A DNA stretch of 64,000 nt, from NCBI GenBank assembly GCA_012934845.2, contig WNNJ02002827.1, positions 1 to 64,000 on the forward strand, read 5' to 3'. How positions within the stretch are numbered: position 1 is the first letter of the stretch; the number at the start of each line of letters is the position of its first letter. Below, piece after piece: positions 31,398-43,285 of this stretch. The notes beneath the pieces were generated by a model. It saw only the letters and a list, made by a program, of their open reading frames with translations. It ran no database searches and was not told where the DNA came from. The position numbers were made by a program, and so were the translations under genes. Source of the stretch: Pomphorhynchus laevis. Its lineage: Eukaryota; Acanthocephala; Palaeacanthocephala; Echinorhynchida; Pomphorhynchidae.

Positions 31398-34300
31398 TCT
31401 CCTCTTCACCACGGCCAACTTGCTCCAAATCTTTCTGGTCGTGTGCGTTTTCTTTCGCTTTGTCTCAATACGGTGGTAGCTTGATTCGAATCATTATGTG
31501 GTCCATTCTCTTGCTGCAGATTCGCATCGGTATTGCTGCCTAGTGTTTCTGTAACTATTTTCTCAGTGCTGGCCAAATTCTCCGCGGGTTGTTCTAGATC
31601 GTTCCTCGTTGCATCGTCAGAGTTTCTTTCTTTATCGTTCTTTTCATATGTGGTATCTGATTTCTCCATAGCTTGCCAATCAAACCCACTAACCACTTGT
31701 CTCTCGGTTTCCCTATATCTTCGTCGCAATTGATCGATGTGCCAGCGAATATATCTACCATGGCATTCTACACTGTACGTGGTCTCCGAAGTTCGTTCGA
31801 CTATTATCCCTGATTTCCATTTTATTTTATTATTCGGTCTGTACCAAACTTCATCTCCCACCTGGAAAGCACGTGCTTTACAACGTCGGTCGTAATATTT
31901 CTTTTGTCGATTCTGACTTTCCATTGCAATTACTCTCGCTGGTTGAATATGATCCCACAGCGTAGACAAATTCCTTCCTATCATTAATCTTGCAGGCGTT
32001 TCCTTTGTTGAACAATGAATGGAATTTCTATAGCTCAAGAGAAATTGCTGCAATCTTTTATCAACAGCGCCTCTTTCGCATCGTAGTAAAACTCGCTGTT
32101 TGACTGTCTGCACCAACCTTTCTATCAATCCATTTGATTTTGGGTGATATGGCGTGGTCAGCCGGTGGCGAATGTTGTTATTTTTCAAGAATGTTGTAAA
32201 CAACGCTGATGTAAACGGAGGACCGTTGTCGGAGACGAGTTCAGCGGGAACTCCCAATCGTGCAAATACTTCTCTCATTTTTGAAATTACCGTGTGCGCA
32301 TGCAGTGACGCTATAGGTAATACTTCGGGCCATTTACTTGCCGCACACTGCATCAACAGATAATATTGTTCCTTGACCGGACCAGCAAAATCGACATGCA
32401 CTCTTTCCCACGGACTACTAGTAATTGGCCAATTCTGTAGTGGGTAGTCCGGTGGAGTATTTCTAGATTTCTGGCATTCAGGGCAATGGAGCACGTATTT
32501 TTCGACCTCTTCTGACAATTTAGGCCACCATACATATGTTCTTGCTAAACTTTTCATTGCCACAATTTTAGGGTGTCCTAGATGAATATGATCTAATGTC
32601 TTCTTCCGAAGTTCAAAGGGAATTACAATCCTTCCCAAACACATTACCGCCCCTGATTCTATGTATAGATCTTGCGCATGACTCTGATACGCCTTCAAAT
32701 GTGTAGGCATTGTTGTTGGCCATCCCCTCGTAATATAGCTTTTAACTAATCTTAACTCTGCATCCAGATTTGTTGCTGACAAAATACTATCCAACGATAA
32801 TCCGCTTTGCTCAGCTGCTTCATCTTGGATTAGATGTACTATTGCCGGATCATCATCGCCTTTAGTTTGTGTACTTTCTTGTTGTGGTAAACGTGGTAAC
32901 ATATCCGCTAACGTGTTCTCACTTCCTTTTATAAATTGCAGTGTATAGTTGTACTGGTTTAGAATTGTCGCCCAGCGTACCAAAAGATGATTAACTATCT
33001 TTTGTAGGTTTCGCTTTTCACCAAATATGTGTTGCAACGGCTTGTGATCAGTTTCAATGATAAATTTGCGGCCCGCTATGTATTGATGAAATTTGCGTAT
33101 TCCGAATATCAATGCGAGCGCTTCCTTGTCGATTTGTGAATATTGCTTTTCCGCTGTTTGGAGTATACGCGATGCATATGCTACTGGTTTATACCCCATT
33201 TTCTCTTCCTGCAATAATACCGACCCAACACCATATTCAGAGGCATCACATGCTAATTTTAAATTCGACTTCCCACTATAGGGTACTAGTATTTTTGCGT
33301 CCGATAATGTTTTCTTTATTAAATCCCAGCTTTCTTCATGACTAGTATCCCACCGCCATCGTGTGTTCTTGCCCGTAAGATTATATAAGTCTATGCAACT
33401 CCATCTCAGTCGTGGTAAAAATCTGTCCAGAAAGGAAACTGCGCCTAAGAAGGATCTTAATTGTGTTTTATTCTGCGTGCGTTCCATATTTTGAATTCCT
33501 GTTATCTTTGACGGTGATGGTAATATCTGATTTTTCCCTAACTGGTGGCCAAGGAAGTCAATCTTCTCCTTACAAAAAACGCACTTGTAAGACCTAATGT
33601 GAATATTCGCTTTAGACAGTCTCTTCATCACTCTATGTAATTGCATCATATGTTCCTCCTTTGTATGCGTTCCGATCAAAATATCGTCTAAGTACGTGGC
33701 CACTCCATTAATTCCCATCATCAAATTGGACATATATCTTTGAAAAATAGCTGGACTAATCGACAATCCGAATGGCAACCGCCGATACCGATAGAAACCT
33801 AATGGTGTTGATACCATGAGTAAATGCCTACATTCTTCCGACACCTCCATTTGCAAATATGCATCTCTGAGGTCAATTTTCGAGTACCAGTGAGATCCTG
33901 CAATGGTCAGGATTATTGAGTCAAAGGTTGGCATTTCATACGACTCAATCGACAGGAATGGGTTAATAGTCACTCGAAAATCCGCACAAATCCGTATGTT
34001 GCCATCTTTCTTACGAACTATAACAAGCGGTGTAGACCATTCAATGTTGTCACGATCGGCATGCACTGGCTCCAAAATTTCCTCTTTGCACAACCGTTCA
34101 ATTTCGGCGATCGTCTTATCTTTAAGCGATATGGGAATTCTTCTGTTGGGCACTATGCGTGGCGATGCCTGTCTGCTGATTACAATCTTTGCCTTGAAAC
34201 CTTTGATAACTCCAACGCGGGTTTCAAACAGATGCGCGAATGGTTGTAAAATTTCTCGGATTGCTTGCTGGCTTAGATCTTCTTGAATCTGTTTAATATG

Positions 34301-35582
34301 AACTACACTTGGCCATTCCAAATTAAATGCTTTGATCCAGGGTCGACCGAACAACGCATGATTGTCGGTGTTAATGACTTCTACCTCCAAATTTGCTATC
34401 TTATTATTTAACTCTACCGATACCTGGCATCTTCCTAATGTGCGTATTTTGTCGCCAGTGTAGCTTCTTAGTCACCTTGCTGAAATCAGACTAGGACATT
34501 TCAACTGGTTCCAAACTGAACTTGGTACCGTTGATACTGCTGCTCCCGTGTCATATTCCATGGCTACTTCTAGGCCATTCAACTTTACTATTATTTGAGG
34601 GTAGTCTTCTCCTCTATTTATTTCATTAATTTCCTGATGATGTATCCTCAATTGATTAATTCCCAGTTTGTCGTCCTCTTCAAAATCGTCTTCTATAAGA
34701 TCGTGTACGACTCGAGTGCTATTACGAGATCGGCAACATCGTGCGTAATGCCCTTTTCGGTTACATTTGTAACATTTACCATCTCTTGCCACACATTTCG
34801 CATTCGGTAGATGCACCATCCCACAACGATTGCATTTGGTTCTTTGTGGAATCTTTGTCATTTGATGCACGTCATTCTCGAATGATTTGTGTTGCGCACT
34901 ATCGTTTCGTTGCAACAACATTGTAGTGGCTCGAGTCATCTCAAATGTAGTGGCTATATTAATGACCTCGTCCAACGTCGGATTTGGGAGACGAAGTGCT
35001 GTCCTTCTGACTTCTTCGTGAGGTGTGCGTGCGATAATCAGGTCTCTTAACCGCTCGTCTACCGCTTGGGCCTCGTTTTCTATAGTAGGAGAGAAGAAGA
35101 GGCATTTGTTAGCTAGACATCTGGCTTCTGCGATCCACTGTGCATAATTCTGCCACGGCTTCATATCGATAGTTGCAAATTCGTATCGCGCTGCTACAAT
35201 ATGAACTGTCTTTCGGTAATGACGGTCTAGCGTTTCAACAATGCGAGTGTAAGTTGTGTTTTCTTCAGCAATCGTAGGTATTAATTACTTGAGCACCCCA
35301 TATGCTTGTGGTCCAATAGATGCTAGTAGAATCTCTTTCCTATCTTTATCGTCCATATATTTCATAGCGTTCACGTGATGCATAAATTGGCCATAATATC
35401 CGGACCATGGTTCTTCATCTTCAAGAAATTTTCGAAATAATACCGGTTGGCTTTTTGAATTTCCTTGTCTATCATCTAGCAACGTCTTCATAGTCTGCAT
35501 GAGTGTTTTGTTTTTTTTCAGCTTGCTTCCACAACAATGATAAGAGCTCACCCTTACTGGGTATCTCACCCTCGTTGCCATT

Positions 35583-35835
35583 TGTAACGTTTTCATTGAT
35601 CATTTAAAATGAAATACAAATGGAAGCTTTTTAGTCAACAGCACAAAACACGAAAAACTGTTTTGAAAGCAACAAGTAGTGTTTTATAAGCAATTCTGTA
35701 ATGATTAAGTAATACTACAATCACCGCCGATCAGCATACGACAGTGGTCGTGTAACAAAGAAGCGGAACATCAATAAGTTGCATCTGCATGGCGAAACGT
35801 TGCTTTGTGCCATTTGTATTCGTTCATACATTACA
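35583..35835 (-). repeat. 5' LTR of the minus-strand Gypsy element
   Basis: 253 bp, same ends as the 3' LTR. No target duplication could be paired, because the far side of the partial second unit is rearranged. Confidence 0.9.
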
Positions 35836-36039
35836 GTTGCTAGAGATGTAAATTATGAAAAACTCAACAGTAAAACAAACCACAATTTGAACAATTTGTG
35901 TTTTGTTTTTCTGATGGTGGTTTCTGAGGGCGGTTTATTTTTGCTAGAAAATATTGATGTTGATCCTGCTCCAAAATACTAAATTTAAAAAAAAAACAAA
36001 AAAACTTAAACTTATTTCGACTTATTAAATATCAGAGTT

Positions 36040-36650
36040 TCAAGTCGAATGGGCAAGTTCGACTTTTGATTGAACATAATGTAAGCTACCAAATGCAGAA
36101 TACAGATGGTCAAGCTGCGATACACCTTGCAACAATGAAAGATTATGTAGAAATAGTTGAGTTTCTAATTTTATCGGGAGATGATATGAATCGTATAGAT
36201 TTTGAACAATTGACACCACTTAACTACACGATACTATATGAATCTATCCAAGTTGAAAAACTATCAATTTGAAAATAGCATCAATGCGACATGATTTATG
36301 GCTTGTACACGATCCATCATTCAAAGAATCTGATGGAGTCGATTAAGCATGGTTGTTGATGCCGTCCATAACGAGATCATCTTTTTAAATGATAGATTAA
36401 ATTCAATTTAAACAGTACACCTTGCAACAATGAAAGATTATGCAGAAATAGTTGAGTTTCTAATTTTATCGGGAGATCATATGAACAATTGACACCACTT
36501 GACTACGCGAAACTATATGGAGCTATCCAAGTTGAAAAACTATTAAATGATAACAGTGGGTCAATGCGACATGATTTATGGCTTGAACACGATCCATCAT
36601 TTAAAGAATCTGATAGTGTCGATTAATCATGGTTGTTGATGCCGTCTATA
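36040..36650 (+). pseudogene. Ankyrin-repeat gene remnant, locally duplicated
   Basis: The frame at 36066-36272 has ankyrin-type sequence (DGQAAIHLATMKDYVEIVEFL, then TPLNYTI). A second copy of the same segment begins at 36412 with HLATMKDYAEIVEFL and is shifted after about 60 bases. Both copies are followed by the same noncoding sequence (GATTTATGGCTTG...CATGGTTGTTGATGCCGTC). No start codon or domain outside the repeats was found. It is most likely a dead fragment of an ankyrin protein gene that underwent a tandem duplication. Confidence 0.6.
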
Positions 36651-36654
36651 ACGT

Positions 36655-37155
36655 GAAAGGAGACTAATAGAGACAAAATAGCTACAAATTATACGAGTAT
36701 TTCTTAAACGTATTTTAATTTATAGAACGTATTTTAATTTGATGAACTCTGTCTCAAGAATGTATTTTTGTAACGAAACGATTTTTTATGATTATGAATA
36801 GTTAAAGACTATTTTTTAATTGTTAAAAAATCCTAATCTATTTTTTTCAATTTATGCTACAAATATTAATAAAAGAAAAGTTTTTTATTATTTTTCTATC
36901 GCATTCGAACTATAATCTCTAATTTTGTTCCTTATTATGATAGTAGCTGCTGTTGAAATATTATAAAACCTAGTGTCTTCCATAATACAAAATACGATTC
37001 AAATCGATCAAATTCCATATTATTTCAATATTAAATAGTAAAGGTATAAACAGGCAAATCTAAACATGATTTTCAAATGAAAATCAGCCTTAGAGCTGAT
37101 TTTACAATAATTTCTATTTTTGTTATTTACAATATTTGAAATGTAATACTGTAAA
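36655..37155. other. No recognised gene
   Basis: AT-rich sequence with no supported feature. Confidence 0.5.
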
Positions 37156-37159
37156 TTAA

Positions 37160-38140
37160 TATAATAATAAGGATTTTATTAACAACTATATAACCGATAA
37201 AAAATAATGACTAACTAAAAAGAACGAGACTATAAAGAATAAGTTTCCAAAAACAATAGCTCTTCGTTGTCTTCATTCCTCATGGCCTCAGGTCCGGCGG
37301 GATCTGAGCCCCACAGCCAATCCAACACGCCGCCCTTCGACTGAACCACCCGGGGTCATTCACCCCCCCCGAAGAGTCCAATCGGAGCGGACTATGCTGG
37401 GTAAACGCGAGATGAGCAGCTTGAGAAACCTTAGCCTTTGCTCTGGGGGACGTCCTCTAGAAAAGAAGACTAATCCCGAGATAGCCCAGGTGCCCCAGAG
37501 GCGCACCCGGGTTTTCCCTATTAATGACAGATGCCGGGCCCGTTTCAGGACCCACCTAGCTCTATTCATGATACGTTTAAGTCTATTCAGGTCAGCTTTC
37601 GCCTACCAGTTCACTGTGACGGTCAATCCCAGGTATTTTACTCGACTCGTGAAGACAGGAACGGGTTAATTAATCAAAATGGTGGAGAGTGCGGAGAGTG
37701 CTAATCTCAAAAGTTTTTGCTTTGCTGCAAGGTGCGCCATTAAAGATAACCACCTGTGATTTGGCCGAGTTTAAAATAAGATTGGACTTGGGTAACTGAT
37801 CTCTTAATCTTAAAAGGAATCGTCTGATGTCCGAGACTACGTCTTTGCACCTGCGTCCAGAGAACAGGGATGTGGTATCATCAGCATATACCACTAGACG
37901 TTGTTCACGTTTAAATATTTTAAATAGTTCAATGGATGCTGCAAGAAATAAGGTAGGAGAGAGAGGGGACCCTTGAGGCACACCTGTAATAGGGTAGAAC
38001 TGACGCGCATCATGGTCGTCTTCATAAAAGAATCGCTTGGTTTACAGCTGTATCTCCACCCTGTTAACAATTCTCGCAGGCAACCCGAGGGACCTGAGAG
38101 AAGAGATAGCAAAGGGAATTGAGATGAAAAATCAATATAA
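37160..38140 (-). mobile_element. LINE copy C, 3' fragment
   Basis: Same family as LINE A. On the minus strand it holds the RT palm (PQGSPLSPTLFLAAS, then the catalytic YADDTTSLFSG near 37890), the thumb, and a C-terminal segment with FFSRGRPPEQRLRF, and ends in CTTATTATTATATTA. It is 5'-truncated, and the frame is broken a few times. It is useful as an undamaged reference for the rearranged stretch of LINE A. Confidence 0.8.
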
Positions 38141-38169
38141 AAATACCGCTTTACGAACCAACACGAGTT

Positions 38170-38755
38170 TCAGTTGATGTTTCGCAAGCAAATATTTCAT
38201 TCTTGATACTTTTTTGCATGTTTGTGGACGATTTTTCAGTAAATTGCGGCAACTCTAAGTGTGTCAAATATGCATACGATATAACGATTCTATCATCATA
38301 ATCAATTATTGAAGATTCGAACAATGCCATTCATAGAGAGGATAGCAATCTGCAAAAAAAGACGATGCAATAAACTAGCGTTGAATATGTCCAAATTATA
38401 CATAATTAACTTCCAACTTAAAAAATTTATATTAATGACGTCATCGATCACGGCTTGATAACCTGTCGTGGCAACCACACATTAAGGTTGACGATCCGCA
38501 AGTGCCTTCTAAGCATATTTTACTAAGACGATGCAAGTTCTTTGGATGCCAACTCCATGATTTTAATTCTTTATATTACTCTTTTGTTCGAACCATTCTA
38601 AGTTATGGTTACACGACTTTTATATCTATGGGTTCAACCCATAATAAACTCCTCTTCTATATTCAATCAGCAGCTCAACGCATATACGGGGTAAATTTAC
38701 TAAAATTGAACTCATATTCGACGCATTTTTGTTCAATTTGCATCTAATATGCCTT
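38170..38755 (+). mobile_element. Fragment of another LINE reverse transcriptase
   Basis: Plus-strand remnants: a YAYDITIL-type catalytic region near 38270, then the frame 38480-38745 with YYSFVRTILSYGYTTFIS and LFYIQSAAQRIYG, the usual thumb and post-RT signature (a conserved Y...VR..L.YG, then the IQ..A segment). Short and broken; clade not resolved. Confidence 0.55.
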
Positions 38756-38759
38756 TTAT

Positions 38760-39343
38760 TCTGGAAATTTATACGGTATATTGAATAAGTTCGAGCCAAG
38801 GGGTATTAAGATGTGTAATATCATAGTTTCATTTTCTGTAATTTTATTCTAAAAGACATTATCTTCCTTATTTTAATTTCCAATAGCCATAAATAATTAA
38901 ATTAATTTAATTTATCAAATTAATCAAATCGATTTAATTATTAATAATTAAAATTTATTTATAAATTGGATATTTAAATCTTGAGGGTTATATTCTTGTA
39001 GAATTATGAATTATTTCAAAAAATGAAGAAGGATCCCACAAAATAAAACTTGACGATTTCAATAACTATTTGACAAAACATAAAGTGCTATTTTTATATA
39101 ATTCACATATTTCAAACAAATTTTAAATTTTTTTAACGTTATAAAAATATGTTTGTTGATACAAATTTATTTGATTAATATTTGCAAAATACATCTGAGA
39201 AATCCGATTCATAAATATTTAATATTTTTAATGTAATTATAATTTTTAGTTTAACTTTGCTAACATAACGTAATTCTTTTCTGCCATTTCGATGGATTTT
39301 TGTATATTTTTGAATTATAAATCATTTGAATTTCTATTTCTAG
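38760..39343. other. No recognised gene; upstream intron of the SLC17-like gene
   Basis: AT-rich; ends in a pyrimidine-rich tract and TAG, the splice acceptor of the next exon. Confidence 0.5.
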
Positions 39344-39502
39344 CGTATTCTGAAAGAATGGAGAGTTGTATTTATAATCTGTGCAGTCTCTTACGTAGTA
39401 TCCGGATTGACATTTGTTCTATTCGGATCTGCGGAGTTGCAACCTTGGGCGAATATTAACGATAATCCCCATGACGCAGACGAATTAGAAAAAATGACCT
39501 AG
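39344..39502 (+). CDS. SLC17-type transporter (sialin/VGLUT family), last coding exon
   Basis: After a pyrimidine tract and TAG at 39341-39343 a phase-0 exon of 53 codons to the stop opens. It reads EWRVVFIICAVSYVVSGLTF, a final membrane segment, then LFGSAELQPWA, the highly conserved C-terminal signature of SLC17 anion transporters (phosphate, sialic acid, glutamate). A short acidic tail follows. The preceding exons should lie to the left but were not found within the TE-rich 36-39 kb; they may be outside the window, or the gene may be a remnant. No frameshift is seen in the exon. Confidence 0.75.
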   Translation, partial: RILKEWRVVFIICAVSYVVSGLTFVLFGSAELQPWANINDNPHDADELEKMT

Positions 39503-39509
39503 GAATTTG

Positions 39510-40575
39510 TACCAATGAATTTCTCATGATTAAATTTTTAGGAATATTTTAAATTTAACTTTTAAAAGTAAACTGTCATTTATATTTATTCTGAAACATT
39601 TATTGTTACGAAAAATTTTTCATTGATTGAAAATATTTATTTGAATTATCCATAATGATTGAAAGTTTAAATATTTAAAATTGGAGTTCCGTTACTTATA
39701 AAAATCTCATTTAGAGATTACATTTTATAAATTTGAAGTCCTCATTTTACATAAGAAGCCTAATTATTTTAAAATTTTGTATATCCTGTGAATGTGTAGG
39801 TAATTTTTTGCTTATTTTAAAAAGCGCTGACTTTTCTAAATCATATTTATTAAAGCATATCAATAATGACGCTTTAAATATTTATGCTCATTTACATAAA
39901 ATGTCTATGCGAATGCATAGATTTAAATACGTAAATATAATCGATTTTTATGATTAATTTTTAGACTTATAGAATCAATTTTAAATATTTAATAGATTAA
40001 AAAATATTTTATAGAATCGATGGATAAAAATAAATGATAACTACAAACGGTAATTAGGTTCTTGATCAATAAACATTATTAAATTTATTTAATAATGTTT
40101 ATTTATAATGTTCATTTATTAAATTCGAAATTCTGCAGCAAAATAAACAACACTCAAACTTGCTAGAAGCAATTTATATGCTCATTGAATATAAAAGAAA
40201 AGTTTTTGTTCTTTTTTGGTCGGTCGAAAAATTGGATGCATTGATTTAAATAAGTATATATAATCGATTTTTATAATTAAATTTTAGACTTTAAAAATCA
40301 ATTTTAAACGTTTACAAATATTTAAGATCATAGATATTTTATAGAATTTATGGTTAAAAATAAATAAAAAGTTGCAGTCTTTATAAATCAACGTAAATTT
40401 AATCTACACGTAAAAGAAAAAATGCTTACCTCTTCACGTTACATAACTCTATTTTAATCGCATCACCAAATGAATCATGATATAATCATAAATGCGACAA
40501 ATTAAGCTATTGAAATGTGAACGAAGTAATTAGAAAACAGAGAAAACAAATCAATGTGTTCTTGGTACTGTTGAG
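39510..40575. other. Intergenic, no recognised gene
   Basis: AT-rich DNA holding the 3' flank of the SLC17 exon and the 5' flank of the arrestin-like gene. The open frame at 39733-39957 has no recognisable domain. Confidence 0.5.
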
Positions 40576-40581
40576 TACCAA

Positions 40582-41392
40582 ATGGCTGACGAGTTTGCCC
40601 GTCAATGGTCGTTGGGTGATCATCAATTTCATTTAAACAATCACCCGGATGCTCATTATTTTACAGGAGAGAGTTTAATTGGCCATATAATGTTTTGCGC
40701 AAAGAATGACTGTAACTTAAAACATGTGATTCTAAGTCTAATAGGAAACGTTGAATTTCGTAAAGAAGGTAAATTTAGTAGGGTGGCTTTAGTCTCAATT
40801 TTGCACCCATCAACGAGTTTTAAGGAAAATTCATTTTTTCTTAATGAATCCATCGTTTTGTATGAAGGTTTCGCTGCAAGAGACGAACAATTTTATTGGA
40901 CATTTAAATTCAATATACCACAGGATATGCCTTCAAGCACGGAAGACAACATTGAGCCAACAGTCAAATACAGCTTAAAAATTGAATTCTCTACTGGACA
41001 GTTTTCAAAAATTGTATACACTCATCCACTTAAAATTCTTACTAAGGTCAGCAACCAATCTTACCTCAAAACAGACATGTTCGATTCAGCTGAAATCAAA
41101 TGGAGTGAAATAATCGTAGGTGACACGATATTTCGATGTTCACTTAGCAAACTTATATATGATTCTACAGAGAAGATCATTCTAAATTATGACTTAGTAG
41201 GGATAGCTGACAAACTTGGGCAGGTGATGGCTAATCTTGTTAGAGATACAAAAATATGTTTCGCATCTTTTACAAAAACATTAGCAACTGTAGATCTTAG
41301 AATTACTAATTCAAACAATTTGTCTGATTGTGTGGTTGTGTACAAAGGAGATGGTCTCATAATACCGACGTTAAACTATGAAAAGCCAAAAG
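40582..41392 (+). CDS. Arrestin-domain protein (ARRDC-like), first coding exon
   Basis: A 270-codon exon from ATG 40582, ending in AAAAG before GTAAGT at 41393, a perfect splice donor. The N-terminal arrestin domain shows the strand pattern and motifs YFTGESLIGHIMF (26-38), FYWTFKFNIPQDMPSS near residues 113-128 and PTVKYSLKIEF near 136-146; the second arrestin domain begins after about residue 170. Proteins of this type are cytosolic adaptors for sorting membrane receptors and for ubiquitin ligases. The open frame continues 21 codons into the intron without homology. The rest of the C-terminal domain was not found, and the next DNA is retroelement sequence. PPxY motifs would be in the missing part. 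Confidence 0.75.
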
Positions 41393-41634
41393 GTAAGTTG
41401 AAAGTAACAAATCTAAAGATAATGATAATACAAGGTAACATAATGCTTTTACAATGATCAATTGAACATAGAGCGAAGGATTTGCAATAATGCTGCAATA
41501 ATAACGAAAAATATAATAAACTTAATATAAAATATAATATTTATAATATATATTATTTTTATTTTTTGGGAAGAAAAATTTATTTACAAGTATAAAAAAC
41601 ACATAAAAACAATCTAAGTGAATTCATAGCTTTT
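41393..41634. other. Presumed intron of the arrestin-like gene
   Basis: Begins GTAAGT and is AT-rich; no acceptor or further exon was identified before the retroelement fragment. Confidence 0.5.
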
Positions 41635-42620
41635 GCTTGCTAAAGATGATCTATCTGCCCTTAAACACATTCTTTACCAGACTTATAGATATTCTTCTTC
41701 TCAAACTAGTTATGCATTCATTGTATGGCACACTATTTTTGATTGAAATCTTCCTTGCAATTAGCTTTAAGAAGTTGGAAGCCATATTTCCTTCTCCACC
41801 TGTTACAGCAAGCACAACAGGTGTGAACATTTATAAATACGAACATCCATACAAGATCTCTCCGTTCCTTCTCTAGTGAGTCCATAACAGGCATTATCCA
41901 GCCTTGCTTCACGATCGCGTGTAGTGGTTTCTTTTTCGAAAGATATTTCTTCTCTCACAGGCTGAAGACTAGGTTCAATGGTCACATCTATGCATATACG
42001 TAATAGCTCTTTTGCCAGGATATCTCTCATAATATTGTGTAGCAGTAAGACCCCCAGTTTTGCACGACAGCGCATGATATGTATTATTTACACTTCCACA
42101 AATGCATATGTGTGGAATATCACTTAGCGTCTAATTATATCTTACTGACATCGCATCGGTAAATACTCTAGTGCTAAATTGAGCTTCGAGTGATTGGAAA
42201 ATAAGCCAGAAGGAAGCACCATCGGCATATGCAAACTCTAAGATTCTTTTTATATTTGAGGGCAACGTTAAAAGTATTAGCCTGAATTTTTCGTCTAACT
42301 AATCACACTTATCGTATTTTACCTGTTTCAACACCACATGCTCTTCTGATCTCAAAAGATCTCCACTTAATTTTAATAAAGCTGGTGCACATATTCGTTT
42401 ACAGTAGTTTCATTCATAGTTAGATGGGTCACACAGGTTTATTATACCTAAACATCCTAATCTGCTTGGCAAGCTAAATATTTTTTTCCATAAAGACCTA
42501 GAACTTGTGTTTCCAGCAATCAATGGCAACAGCCGTTTCAAAAATAATATCGTTTAGTTCAATAAACCAAGTACGTTTACATTCAAAAATTCCTGTAAAT
42601 ATTGCAACATATGTAAAGCA
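41635..42620 (-). mobile_element. Retroelement RT-associated C-terminal region, decayed
   Basis: On the minus strand, scattered frames give the consecutive landmarks of a post-RT region widespread in invertebrate retroelement proteins: SLPSRLGCLGIIN (about 42470), FAYADGASFW (42240), FTDAMSVRYN (42160), HICICGSVNNTYHALSCKTG (42090), the IEPSLQP and ARLD segments, DVRIYKCSH (41850) and VTGGEG...LKLIARKIS (41780). Stops and frameshifts are frequent. The element clade is not resolved and the RT core itself is absent. Confidence 0.6.
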
Positions 42621-42624
42621 TAGA

Positions 42625-43285
42625 TGAATGCTACATACGCAACGTGTGAATCTTCATTTGCTATTGTCATCAGTATTTGTACCATTGATATCCCTTAATG
42701 AATTTTACCTTTGCATATATCTTACTGTAATATATATTATAATTACTTATATAATTATATTATAATATAATATTAATATAATACTAATACTAATATAATA
42801 CTATATTAATATTAAAATATATTACATATTATATTATCTTAATATCTTACTATATTATAATATATTAAGTCACTAACTTTTAATTTCACATTTTAAATAT
42901 AAAATGAAACTATTAAGTAAGTTGTCGATGTGTCGACAAAGCAATGCAGCAGGCATATAAGTAATAAGTGATAAGTAATAAGTGATAAGCTGCTACAGGA
43001 ATATTTGTAAATAAGGCGAAAATACATAATTATTTATTTCACAATTTAGATATAATATTTTGGTGGCACGTGGGCACACCTATAATAAGTTATAATAAGT
43101 TATTAATTTATGTTTTCCAGATAGTCAATTATCTGGAAAAATAAATAACTTATTAAAACTTATTACAATTGAATAATCCTTGATAATGGATAAATAAATA
43201 AATATATATCAATATATTATTTATAAATAAATAATTATGTCTTTTCGCCTTATTTACAATCTAATGAAAATTGGAGACACCTATT
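42625..43285. repeat. AT-rich simple and inverted repeats
   Basis: Contains TAATA-type runs (42720-42870), tandem GTAATAAGTGATAA units (42958-42990) and an inverted repeat at 43094-43155 whose inner arms (TTTTCCAGATA/TATCTGGAAAA) pair over 11 bp. Confidence 0.7.

Larger units (their letters stand above)
31035..35835 (-). mobile_element. Gypsy-type LTR retrotransposon (Mag-like), with a partial second unit
   Basis: A fossil on the minus strand. LTRs of 253 bp lie at 35583-35835 (5') and 31145-31397 (3'), begin TGTAATG, end GTTACA, and differ at about five positions, so the insertion is fairly recent. A primer-binding-like TGGCAACGAGG follows the 5' LTR and a purine tract precedes the 3' LTR. 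Gag with a zinc knuckle occupies roughly the first kilobase, then protease, RT, RNase H and integrase. Coding is interrupted about two times; the pol part is mostly open. Beyond the 3' LTR a further 110 bases of gag start (31035-31144) follow in the same orientation, so the LTR is shared with a mostly lost second unit. No env is seen. Confidence 0.85.

Noticed and set aside
31145-35835. Target duplication of the minus-strand Gypsy element
   Set aside because: Right flank GTTGC could not be paired, because the left side carries a partial second unit and another element.
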